Assembly (NCBI RefSeq): GCF_963678635.1
Contig: NC_087065.1
Location: 56,880,754-56,944,753 of the forward strand
DNA from: Symsagittifera roscoffensis
Taxonomy: Eukaryota; Xenacoelomorpha; Acoela; Convolutidae
Direction of reading: 5' to 3'
DNA: 64,000 nt
Positions within the stretch are counted from its first letter, which is position 1, and every line of letters starts with the position of its first letter. The position numbers were made by a program, and so were the translations under genes. Below, in pieces: positions 47,615-57,200 of this stretch. Below the pieces are notes generated by a model. It searched no databases. It was not told where the DNA came from and saw only the letters and a list, made by a program, of their open reading frames with translations.

Positions 47615-49936
47615 CTAGCCTGAACGACCCGCACTAATCAGAGAGGTCACCACTGTCTTGGCTTTTGACTTCACCACCCTCTGGTTCACGACTCGACTCC
47701 CTGACTTTCCTTTCAGTCTCTTCAGCCCTTTTTTGGCTCGTCTAACAAGTAATTTCTTTGTGCCCTGCTGATCATCGGCACTGTCTTCTGTAACTGACTC
47801 GGTCAGAACATCCGACTCCATGGAGTTCACTATTTTCTCCAGGACCTCACGCATGATGGGTTGATTCAATCCCACCTTCATTATGGATTGTGTCCCATAT
47901 CGTCGTATCACGTCCCATGATTTTTCCATGAAGTTCACTCGGCTCCAGGTTGCTCCTGTCTTGCCTTCCAGTTCCATTTGATATCTTTCCCATTCCTCTT
48001 CTGGTAACGTACTGAGGAATGATATCTTCATTGACTCTTCTATTTTCCTCCTCCTCGGTGATTCATGAAGCAGTCTCTGCGGATCCCTGCTTCGGCACTC
48101 TTTAGCCTGGCTTATTGGGTCCATCGGAGATAGATCGGCCGACGCCTCCTTTGTAGGAGACATGAAGGACGATGATGCCATCAGCAATAAACTCCCATCG
48201 ACTTCCCCATCGTCGTCTTCACTGAACCGGTATTCTAGCAAGTCCCTCTCCAACGCTCCTTGATCGGTCTCTCCCGGTTTTTCAGTCTTACTTCCGGTCT
48301 CGTCATCATTATCGTCCTGATCCATCAATTCATCATCACCTGCACCAAGTTTCGGCCTGGGTCCTGAAGGTCCTTGTCGTGAGTCTATGTCCGAGTCCGG
48401 CCGAGCCGGGACGGTCATGTCTCCTGCGTGATAAAACAATTCACCATCCACCAGGAATTCCACTAACTCCTCGCCATGTGGAGCCAGGTCTTCTATCGTT
48501 TTATACGAGCCTCCTCTGCTCTCCCTTGCCACCTCCAGCATCACTACCTTCGCTTCTCCTGACCACTTCAGTCTCGATAAGTCATCCGTGGGAGAATACA
48601 CTTCATTCCACGTTTCAGCCGAGACCTCTGGTCTCCTGGAGGGTAGTGCCTTGATCTTTTTCCTGCTCCAAGCATCAGGGAATGAGAAGTCAAACGTGTG
48701 CGCGGCGGCAGCGTTCCAGCTGATGAAGCGCGGCTCCATCCCTCCACTCCACTTCAGCATTCTCTTCTCTGCGTCACGAGCTACTCCGATGCGAGGGGCA
48801 ATGATGGGAGACGTGACTCCCAACAACATCCTCCTTATTGGTGGATATCGAGGGCATTGGTCCGGCAGCGGCCTGGACCCAGGGAGCCATGTTTGCTGAT
48901 TCTCTTTCGCGTGGGTGTAGGCTCCTGGCAATTGAGGTACTCCCACAGCCTCTCCTGTATCTTTCACCACTGGTCTCAAATTCCAAAGTTTTGGGTTGAA
49001 CTGGATGTGGGACAGATCCTCACGGCCCATTCGGCACTTGAAGTGGTTGTTGAAGTCCATCAACACCCAGCCTGGCTCTGCTATTCTTCCGAACAGCCTA
49101 TCGTCGCTAGCCAGCCTTCTCAGTTCACTCTGCTCTACCCAATTCAGCACGGAACAATCCACAACTGAGACCAGGTTGACGTACAACACCGAATTCCGGT
49201 ACGCTTTAACTTGCACATCCGGGAACGCAAAAGACATCACCGGTCCATACACCACTGTGACGAATTCCCTCAGCCCGTGGACCAGAGCCAACGGATCAAT
49301 CAGCATCACGACAGCCAAGTCCGTCAGTAAGCGCATGCCACAATACTGCTTACATTCGCCTGCGTTCGTCGCCACCTTGTCTTCTCCCGTGACGCTTCTG
49401 TTCTGTTGCAAGAGGTATTGAAGCAGGAGAGTCCTCCAGTCTTTCATCTTCTTGAGCGAGGCGGTTTCCAACTGTGCATTGAACTCACGACTGGGTCCCT
49501 GTAGTTGTTCAGGGTAACGCAACAGCACAAGCAAGTCACCCAGTCGACCGTAGGTCATGGCAATCAGAGTCAGGAGTCCATCCAATCTCAAATCTGCCAA
49601 CGCTTGGGTAAAGAGGTTTGCCGGTCCTTTCACAAAGTTTTCATGACCAAATGTCACATATAAGGCCAGCACCAGGCCAATCGACAACTTCCTGATGTCC
49701 TTGACGAAACTCGCGATCAGGTTCCTAGATGCCTTCGGATAGCACGTCGATAGGAAAGATGGCGTCCATCCCACTCCCATTCCACCCAAGATAGCATCTG
49801 ATCGTTCATACTGTGCCTTCGTGGCCAGCACGTCAGCTTGGAACTTGTCCAGCGACATCGTGTTTACGTCTTGCATCAGTTTCAACATCTTGCCTCCAGC
49901 TAACTCCTGGGCATCAAATAGGTTCTTCAGATACAC
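47615..49936 (-). CDS. Copy 2 extra module, segments 2-3 (about 773 codons)
   Basis: Continuous across both positions where copy 1 carries ambers (AGG and GAG here). It holds a hydrophobic helical domain, then ISWNAAAAHTFDFSFPDAWS, an acidic linker, a Ser/Pro-rich section and a basic patch near the end. It is likely a multi-domain stretch of one long polypeptide. No catalytic motif is evident. It follows in frame from the 53089-49985 frame after a TAG at 49985-49987 (TTA in copy 1). Confidence 0.6.
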   Translation of the reverse strand: MYLKNLFDAQELAGGKMLKLMQDVNTMSLDKFQADVLATKAQYERSDAILGGMGVGWTPSFLSTCYPKASRNLIASFVKDIRKLSIGLVLALYVTFGHENFVKGPANLFTQALADLRLDGLLTLIAMTYGRLGDLLVLLRYPEQLQGPSREFNAQLETASLKKMKDWRTLLLQYLLQQNRSVTGEDKVATNAGECKQYCGMRLLTDLAVVMLIDPLALVHGLREFVTVVYGPVMSFAFPDVQVKAYRNSVLYVNLVSVVDCSVLNWVEQSELRRLASDDRLFGRIAEPGWVLMDFNNHFKCRMGREDLSHIQFNPKLWNLRPVVKDTGEAVGVPQLPGAYTHAKENQQTWLPGSRPLPDQCPRYPPIRRMLLGVTSPIIAPRIGVARDAEKRMLKWSGGMEPRFISWNAAAAHTFDFSFPDAWSRKKIKALPSRRPEVSAETWNEVYSPTDDLSRLKWSGEAKVVMLEVARESRGGSYKTIEDLAPHGEELVEFLVDGELFYHAGDMTVPARPDSDIDSRQGPSGPRPKLGAGDDELMDQDDNDDETGSKTEKPGETDQGALERDLLEYRFSEDDDGEVDGSLLLMASSSFMSPTKEASADLSPMDPISQAKECRSRDPQRLLHESPRRRKIEESMKISFLSTLPEEEWERYQMELEGKTGATWSRVNFMEKSWDVIRRYGTQSIMKVGLNQPIMREVLEKIVNSMESDVLTESVTEDSADDQQGTKKLLVRRAKKGLKRLKGKSGSRVVNQRVVKSKAKTVVTSLISAGRSG

Positions 49937-49984
49937 GTGTATCTCTTTAATTATTGCCGGCGCATGCTCGAACGCGTCCTCACC

Positions 49985-52900
49985 CTAGGTGCACAGCCTC
50001 GGTGACAAATACAACCATACGTTGTTGTGCGGCTTCGTACGCAAAGCCATTGCCATGAGGTCCTCCTCCGCTGACGTCATGTTCTTTCTGATCATCCTTC
50101 CCTGCTCATTCTCTGCCTGATCCATCTGTCTGAACCAGAGATCATCAGCCACCTGTTGTACTAACAGATGATCGTCATCTACCCCTGGTCTTAACTTCAG
50201 TAATCTGGCGAAGTTGGACAGCTCCAACCCCAGAATTTCATCTAGCACCAACCGAGTTGTGCTACAATCTCTGAGCCCTTGTATGGCATTGGAAATGTCA
50301 GCCCAAACAGCGGGAAGCTCAGATCGGGATGGGTAGTAATTATCTGGGTCTACTACTCTGTTCGGGGCAGGAATTATCACGTTGAATATCCCCTCTGCTA
50401 TCGTTGTGACCATTGTGTACACAAATTGAAGGGGTTCTGGCAACGCAGCGTAGCCTGGTGACAATACAAAGATCACCTTCACCACATTCATGGTGAAGCG
50501 TTGTCTTGCTGCTGCCTCTACCTCGGCCATCGCCGAGAGCAGTGTCATTATCGCCTCCCCTATAACCTCGTTACTCGGGATCGACCCATCCTTCAGACGT
50601 GACAATAAGCCCCTGCTTTGCAGATGATCATTTGAGCCTGCAACCACTATTACCTGTGGCTCCATACTGACCACCCTTCGCACACTTATCATCATGCCGA
50701 TTGCTTGTCCCCAGTCCAATTTAGGCGCCGTCAAGAAAATCACATCGGGCCAAAAGAGAGAACGGGGCGTGTAGAGATAATCGGAGCCGGCCACAATCAG
50801 ATAATTGGCAGCCTTTATATCCAAGGGATCATAAGCTGCAAAAAGGCCATCGCCTATTAGGGCCTTCAGTTTCCCATATCTCTTCTCGTCTCCAACCACC
50901 GTTGTCGTTCGGGGGTAGTCCCTTGAATACTCGCCAGGCGTCTGACCGGGTGGTTTAGCAAACTGCCTGTACATCTTGTGATGCTTGTTATTGGGCTTGT
51001 TCTCTGTCTGGAATTTGCCCTTGCGAGCAGGTGGTGTCCTTTCCCGGGTCCTATCTCGAACATCGATGAGCGACCGGGTGTTCAAAGGTCCAAAGGTATT
51101 GTCATGAGGTAATCCATTCAAATCCACATGTCGGAGTGAGGTCGAGGAGCTGAATTTCTCCTGCTCTGCTAGCAGCAAATCCACGCCCGGTATCCGATAA
51201 AGTCGCGATACTGTAGGACTTTCTCCGCCAGTCATTCTCATCACGTCCTCCCGACACGTCAAGGTATTCATGTTCAACTTCGCCGACATGTTCGTCTTAT
51301 ACTGACCCCAATGACTAGGATCTGATCTATTCCAAAGCAGCCTGCTGCCTGATTCGATTCCCTCCGCTGGCACGGTACTTGTAGACGGTCCTGCTGTCGA
51401 AGCAGGATTTGTCGTGGCAGGCGGATCGTTCCTCCTAGACGCGGTCTGGGAGTTATTCCTGTTGTTCTGTTCCACTGATCTCCCGAGTCGGCTTCCAATC
51501 GATTGCGGCCTGGGAGGAGGAGCAGTCCCTAGCCTGTCTCTCACGTTTGAACTTGGAGCAACGGTTGCGGCTCCAACCGTCTCCGTTGCCAAGGGCCCTA
51601 GACGGTTGGCGAGGGATTCGGGCACGGTTGCCCTTATTCTACTCCCTCCGGTCGAATTGGTCCGAGCCAAAGAACCGGTCGCCCTCGACTCTTGCTCCGC
51701 TTCCCTCAATTGCGTCTGAAACACATCATTAATCCAATGCCTCCCTCGTTGGGTATTGAAGTGCACTCCATCTTTAGTGAGCGCGATGTGGTCAGTCATG
51801 CGCAGCATACTTTCGAGATCCAGGAGTCGCAACTCACCAGGGTTGTTCCTCACCAAACTGCGGGTCATTTCATTCCACCGCGTCACGTTGCCATTCATGA
51901 AATCTGCAGCTATGGTGCCCACCAAAGGATTTGGTGGTATCGTGCACAAGATCACGAGCTTGGGTCTGTACTTTTCTTTCAATTCGTTCAAGAGACACAC
52001 CAATAGAGGTTCCCACTTGTTCTCCGGAGTCACGGGGGCTCTCGAGACGTCATTGGTTCCCAGCATTATTACCAGTGTATCCATATGATCCTCGCTCTGG
52101 AATTCCATCATTTTGATGACCTGAGCCACTGAGGCTCCTCCAAAGGACAGAATGGTAGTCTGACCATAGACGAAGATCTCATTCAGATCTCTCACCAAAT
52201 TGTCTCCAATGATCAAATGGCGACTCCCTGGGGGAATTACCTGGTCGTTCGTGGCGGGGTTCCAGCTCATGTCATTCAGACAGGCTCGAGGATGCTCGGC
52301 TGGCACTTGCGTGAACTGATGACGTGCCATCAGATTCTTCCTGATGTCTACCACGCGAGACTTCTCAAAGACTCCACCAGGCGCAGAACACGCTATCGTG
52401 CGGGTTGTTCGCTCCGAGCTATTTGATGAATGATCACGACGTTGGGAAGGAACGCTCCTAACCAGTGTCCGCTCAGTGCCTCTGTTGATCTCATCCATCG
52501 CGGCTCTGGCCACTTGGTTAAATGATTCCTGGAATTGAGGAGCTAGATAGGTGTCAGAAGGGTCTGGTATCGTGAACCTCTGACTCGAAGCAGACGGTCG
52601 TGTCTGCTGAGGAGCCTCGGGCCCCCTTGATGCACGCAAATCCAGAACCTCAGGTCCTCTCGATGCGCATAGCTCCTGCGCTGTTGTCCTGGGGCGTGTG
52701 TCGTTGGATCCCTCCGAGGATCTCATGCTCGCCAGGACTTCCGGTGACATCTGGCTCACCTTCGCCATATACAGCTCCTTCAGGTGCTTTATCTCATCCT
52801 CCTTGTAGGCCACCTGCAGATCTTCAAATTTCTTTTTCCACTCGTCTCTCTCTCGAGCTATCGCCCTGTACTCCTGAAGTTTGGCGCACAGCTCGCTCTG

Positions 52901-53089
52901 ATCTCTCTCCCTCATCTCCAGTGTCTCAATCGTCTCCGACGTCTGGATCTCTATCTCGCTCACTCTCACTCTCTTCGGGGGGAGGAGCAGCTGTTGGAGA
53001 GTCGACCGAGTGTGACGGGCCTGGCCCATCACGTGGTCTCTTCGCTCCAATGAGTGGCTGTGCAGGTTGGACTGGTAAGGGCATCTCAC
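49985..53089 (-). CDS. Copy 2 extra module, coiled coil plus SGNH-like protein
   Basis: 1034 codons. Residues about 40-115 form a charged helix (ETIETLEMRERDQSELCAKL), probably coiled coil. Residues about 285-460 are SGNH/GDSL-like: block I reads IIGDNLVRDL, so the nucleophile Ser is Asn in this copy, with GTNDVSRAP and KDGVHFNTQ present. A Pro/Thr/Arg-rich linker follows, then at about 755-900 a second alpha/beta region with YLIVAGSDYLY and VIVVAGSNDH that may be a second, degenerate SGNH fold. SGNH esterase domains are known in ORF1 proteins of CR1-like LINEs; in an LTR element downstream of pol this is unusual. The true start is probably at 53411 via the preceding frame. Confidence 0.65.
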   Translation of the reverse strand: MRCPYQSNLHSHSLERRDHVMGQARHTRSTLQQLLLPPKRVRVSEIEIQTSETIETLEMRERDQSELCAKLQEYRAIARERDEWKKKFEDLQVAYKEDEIKHLKELYMAKVSQMSPEVLASMRSSEGSNDTRPRTTAQELCASRGPEVLDLRASRGPEAPQQTRPSASSQRFTIPDPSDTYLAPQFQESFNQVARAAMDEINRGTERTLVRSVPSQRRDHSSNSSERTTRTIACSAPGGVFEKSRVVDIRKNLMARHQFTQVPAEHPRACLNDMSWNPATNDQVIPPGSRHLIIGDNLVRDLNEIFVYGQTTILSFGGASVAQVIKMMEFQSEDHMDTLVIMLGTNDVSRAPVTPENKWEPLLVCLLNELKEKYRPKLVILCTIPPNPLVGTIAADFMNGNVTRWNEMTRSLVRNNPGELRLLDLESMLRMTDHIALTKDGVHFNTQRGRHWINDVFQTQLREAEQESRATGSLARTNSTGGSRIRATVPESLANRLGPLATETVGAATVAPSSNVRDRLGTAPPPRPQSIGSRLGRSVEQNNRNNSQTASRRNDPPATTNPASTAGPSTSTVPAEGIESGSRLLWNRSDPSHWGQYKTNMSAKLNMNTLTCREDVMRMTGGESPTVSRLYRIPGVDLLLAEQEKFSSSTSLRHVDLNGLPHDNTFGPLNTRSLIDVRDRTRERTPPARKGKFQTENKPNNKHHKMYRQFAKPPGQTPGEYSRDYPRTTTVVGDEKRYGKLKALIGDGLFAAYDPLDIKAANYLIVAGSDYLYTPRSLFWPDVIFLTAPKLDWGQAIGMMISVRRVVSMEPQVIVVAGSNDHLQSRGLLSRLKDGSIPSNEVIGEAIMTLLSAMAEVEAAARQRFTMNVVKVIFVLSPGYAALPEPLQFVYTMVTTIAEGIFNVIIPAPNRVVDPDNYYPSRSELPAVWADISNAIQGLRDCSTTRLVLDEILGLELSNFARLLKLRPGVDDDHLLVQQVADDLWFRQMDQAENEQGRMIRKNMTSAEEDLMAMALRTKPHNNVWLYLSPRLCT

Positions 53090-53411
53090 CTAGCCGGTGG
53101 TCCCTCTGTTCACCCAGTCCTGGCTCACGAGCCAGGTCGTGGCCAGACATTTCTCCACGCCGCCATCTCATCAATCGGTTTCGACCTCTCTCGGCGGTCC
53201 CGGACTCACCGTAGGCAAACATCAACACGACTTCTGTAGGGCGATTCCCTCGACCCTCTCGTCCTAGTGCATTGAGGAGTGCGACCACAAACATCGCCAA
53301 CCCCGGGTCTTCTCGTGTGAAATCACAATCGATCAGCCGCTGATAGATCTCGTCTAGAGTCGCTCCTAGACTCGCTGAGAGAAATTCCATGAGTTCGTTC
53401 GTGTCACCCAT
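52926..53411 (-). CDS. Copy 2 extra module, N-terminal ORF (161 aa)
   Basis: ATG at 53411 opens MGDTNELMEFLSASLGATLD, a helical start, then an Arg/Gly-rich part and a Pro/Glu/Asp-rich tail. It overlaps the next frame (+1) around a six-base G/C run at 52977-52982. After that run this frame ends quickly, while the other frame continues as an ordered coiled coil. The two are probably one protein, separated by an indel or joined by frameshifting. A splice acceptor lies 94 bp upstream of the ATG. Confidence 0.6.
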   Translation of the reverse strand: MGDTNELMEFLSASLGATLDEIYQRLIDCDFTREDPGLAMFVVALLNALGREGRGNRPTEVVLMFAYGESGTAERGRNRLMRWRRGEMSGHDLAREPGLGEQRDHRLGEMPLPVQPAQPLIGAKRPRDGPGPSHSVDSPTAAPPPEESESERDRDPDVGDD

Positions 53412-53888
53412 TTCTTATCGTCTTGATTCTTGTTGTCGTGTCGTGTAATTCTTTTCTGTCTCGTCTGATTCAGTGTTCAGTAAACAATTTTCGATCAATC
53501 AAGATCTAAAAAAAACAAGTCGCGACTTAGAACCATCATTTTTGGATACAACATCAATCAATTCTTTAAAACTCTCCATTGAAATTCTTTTTTCAATTCC
53601 GATTTAAAATTTAGCACCAGGGTGGATCGTCCACCTTTACCTTTGTCAGAGTAGCACGAATGTGCGCTGTCACCTTGATGACCTGGAATACTCCGGGTCC
53701 TTTATGACATAAAACATAAAACATAATCATAACAATAACATAACATAAACACATAAACATCACACACCTACACTATCACAAAGAAACATAGTCCCTAATA
53801 CTGTACCTAAAACCTAACCTAACCTGAAACTTGACTCCAATTCCTATCGAATAACTTAATAAAAACCACTTATCGCCGAGCGCATTTC
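53412..53888 (-). other. Spacer between pol and the extra module
   Basis: Non-coding, with no LTR, primer site or target duplication that would separate two elements. On the plus strand it holds a 6-bp stem GGTGGA/TCCACC with loop tcg (53621-53635), an AT-rich 'acataaaacata' stretch (about 53708-53765) and a few AACCT repeats (about 53808-53830). Confidence 0.55.
53506..53520 (-). promoter_or_regulatory. Candidate splice acceptor before the extra module
   Basis: On the minus strand ACTTGTTTTTTTTAG ends at 53506, with an eight-T run directly before TAG: a near-ideal 3' splice site. Its position just ahead of the ORF at 53411 parallels env splicing in retroviruses and errantiviruses. The donor is not proven; GGTGAGT in the LTR is one candidate. 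Confidence 0.5.
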
Positions 53889-54203
53889 TTAGCATATGCT
53901 CAGATAGTATTTTTTATGTAAGTAAACTTCTATGTCAGTCTCTGAAAATATCACATGTACAAGAGCGTACAACTCTCTCGGGTGTAGCTTCCCTCTATTG
54001 GGATCATAAACTGGTAACGAGAGAGAGGTCACACCTCTCTCAACCAGGAAATCCCTAAGTCGAGTCAAGGCCAATACCAAGCTCTCCGGATTCACGTGTT
54101 GCCTATCAGTAGCTTTCGTAACCAAAAAACACAAATATTTCCCTGGTATCTGTGATGCGACATGGGGCAACGCTATCATTCCTCCTACACCAGGCCTCTG
54201 TTT
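53889..54203 (-). CDS. C-terminal half of macro domain, after in-frame TAG
   Basis: Same reading frame as the integrase ORF, beyond a TAG at 54204-54206. The first ATG here is at 54179. The sequence GKYLCFLVTKATDRQ, then ALTRLRDFLVERGVTSLSLP, ending in VIFSETDIEVYL, matches the second half of macro (ADP-ribose-binding) domains found at the end of pol in some metazoan gypsy elements. The glycine loop usually seen after the 'SLxLP' strand reads YDPNRGKL here, so binding may be altered. It ends at TAA or TAG near 53889. Confidence 0.6.
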   Translation of the reverse strand, partial: KQRPGVGGMIALPHVASQIPGKYLCFLVTKATDRQHVNPESLVLALTRLRDFLVERGVTSLSLPVYDPNRGKLHPRELYALVHVIFSETDIEVYLHKKYYLSIC

Positions 54204-57200
54204 CTACAAAAACTCGATATTCTTGTACTCTCTTTTAAAGTCAGCTGCTAGTGCTGTTTTGAAGCTGACATCCGCCGTTATCGCTATGGCGCACGTGCGT
54301 TCCGTGAGTATGAAATCGCTGTCCGTTATGACGATATTGTTCGAATAATGGTTCGGTAGATCAAAATACGATTCAAAGATTCGTCCAAAAGGTGGTTTCT
54401 TAGCATTCTCGCCCTCTGTCTCTAGTTCTCCGGTTTCTCTTGCCGATTTCAATTTTTTTATTATGAGATTTTCGGTGTGGGTGAGTCCTACCCCCACTCC
54501 CCGGACAAAAATATCCAACGACGTCCCCGTCGATCGCCCAAAGTCTAGGAGACCGAGGTTGGATTGTGGAACACGTAGAGGACCATCTGGGGCGACCCAG
54601 TTGGACTCGGTATTGTCATGTCTGATGTATTTGACGCCGTCTCTATCGACGTCCTGAATCGTCAGGATCGTCTCTTTTGGATCTGTCGGCAGATCATGGA
54701 GCCATTCGAGCACGAGCAAGTTTGTTAGTTCTTGCTCATGAGTCTGTTCCGCTTCTGGTTCGAACTCCACTTTCGGTTCTGATCGATCGTCGATCCAATC
54801 TTGATCCATATCGTTCACAAGGTCGACTTCTTCCAGCATCGCCACTTCGTCCAGTCCCACCAGCGAGTCTATGACATCACTCACTACTATCCTGTCTACA
54901 ACGAAGTCCTCGCCATACGGATTGTATTTCTTCTGGTTTTTTCCTCTCTTGCTTTGGCGTGTTTCCATAGTGAGAGGAAAGTCAGGCTGTATTCCTTTGT
55001 CAAATTCGGTTTGTTCCGGGCAATCCCAGTCTTCTTCGGCATAGGGTAGAGTTTCATCGTCCACCTCTACTCGTTCAGTCAACTCGAGATCCAGTGGTAG
55101 ATCGCAATCGTCCACCACCTCATTCCCGTCGTTCTTGTCGCGAGTACCCCTTTCATTCACTTCACAAGCAGGATCCACTATTAAATAATCTCCCTCTTGC
55201 ATGTCCGCTGGGATGCACCAATCCTCTGACGAGGCATTGTGTGGTTTGATATTCTCGTAATGAGCTGCTCTTCCAGTGCTCAATCGATAAAAATGACCTC
55301 CTTGGTGCACCTCTGTTATCTGAAATGGACCACGCCATTTCTTTAATAATTTCTTAGTTCCTTTTGGTGGAACCACTTCCTGGAACACCCAGACGTAGTC
55401 GCCAACTGAGTAGGCTTTCGCATCAGCTGTCCTTTTGTCAAACCTCATTTTTTGTCTAATTTGCGCCTGTTGAGTATTCCTCCTGCATAAGTCATTGAGA
55501 TCCTGCTGTCTTCTAATAACATCCCGCACGTACGTTTGCGGTGCTGTCCTCTTCCCCTCATATTCAGGGTAGAAAAACGTCAACGGGAGCGCTTTTTCAT
55601 GACCCGTTAACATCATGTGCGGACTTATTCCCGTGGTGGAATGCTCCGTGCTGTTGTAAGCACCCATCACTTGCGGCAGGTGCTTGTCCCAGTCATCCAT
55701 GTAACGCGAGCAGTAGACTCTCAGCATGGATACCAGTGTGCGGTTTTGCCTCTCGACTAGGCCATTCGTTTGCGGGTGATAAGTGGTTGAGTGGGCCTGC
55801 GCTACCTGCGACGTTTTCATCAACTCCTTCGTGAGATCACCCACAAATGCTTTGCCATTGTCCGATTGGAACGTGATGGGGCAGCCATGCCTCGCTATCC
55901 ACACATTTATCAAATGATCACATGTTTCTTCCGCCGATGCTGTCATGCAGGGTGCTGCCTCCGCATACTTCGTAAAATGGTCGATCATTACCAGCACCTG
56001 ATTATAGCCCGTTGCTGTCATACAGATTTTCTGATGATCAATTTGCACCACTTCGTTGAAACCTGACGACTCTATTGACTGTAGGGGGAACCTTAGTTTC
56101 CTGGGATCCTTCGCCTGCTGACATGACAGGCATGCGGCGATCCACTTCTCACAAGCCTTTTTCAATCCCGGCCATTCGAATCGTTTCTGTATCCTGTTAT
56201 ACACTTTGTCCACGCCTTGATGACCCATCTGATCATGTGAGCGAAAGAGCAATTCGGTCTGGTACAACTGTGGTAACACTATTGAATTGTATTTATAGAG
56301 GACCTTGTCCTCCTCTTTTCGCTTGCAGGCAACGATTCCGTCCTTATTCAGGTACAACAAGTCGTTTCGCTTCAGGTAGAATTGCTTCAAGATCTTGTAG
56401 CTGTCTTCTTCCAAGTCTCCCTTGTCAGGTGCTCCATTCTTGATCCATCTCTTCAGACTGCTCGTCATTCTATCATTTCGTTGAGCCCTTAGGAGATCCG
56501 ACAGCCTGTACCTGGCTTTCAAATACGTCTTCACCACGTTCATTTGCCCACTCACTATCTCCGGGGCATGAGCATCGTCCATCAACTTGACACACCATAT
56601 ATTTTTCAAAGGCGTCGCTTCCTGCACAGATGGTTCCAGATTGGTACGGACGACCGTACCATGTGGCAGCAATCTGGTTGGGCGTTTCGAAACTGCTATC
56701 AGCTCGAGCTCGTCTGCGGCATTATCTACCACAGTGCCCTCTTCATCTGAGGTGTATCTGTCCCTGTCTGGATCCTGATGTGTTTCTCGGTCCAGCCCAC
56801 GCTGCTTCCAGTCTACCAATAAAGAGTGGATTGCGATCTCTGACATATCGGAATTGGAAGTTGTTTCAGACGTGTTGTCCCAGGACTGAGGCCTCGAGTC
56901 AACACTTGAGTCGACTGATTTCCCAACATCATATTCCAAGTTGTCTGAGATGTTTCTCGACTCCCCGGACAAAACTCTGTCCATCGGTCGCTTCAAACCC
57001 GACTCCCCGGACAAAATTCTGCCCCTAGGTGGTCTCGTCAACCTCTCCCCGGACAAGTCGTCCTGCACGGGCTCAAAGGTGTCTGACTCCTCAGAGGAGT
57101 CGTCCTTGACTGGCTCAAAGGTATCAGACTCCCCGGACATTGTCTCGTCCACGGACGAACAATCTGGGCTCGGCTCGTATTCTTCTTTTGCATCCGTGAA

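Noticed and set aside
33097-52926. 9.8-kb tandem duplication by unequal crossing-over
   Set aside because: The border at 42920 coincides with an LTR terminus (TGTAAC) seen in three places, so nested transposition is the simpler reading.
44550-53411. Extra module as a retroviral envelope gene
   Set aside because: It has the env position, but no signal peptide, fusion peptide, membrane anchor or cleavage site is visible, and it carries SGNH-like motifs instead.
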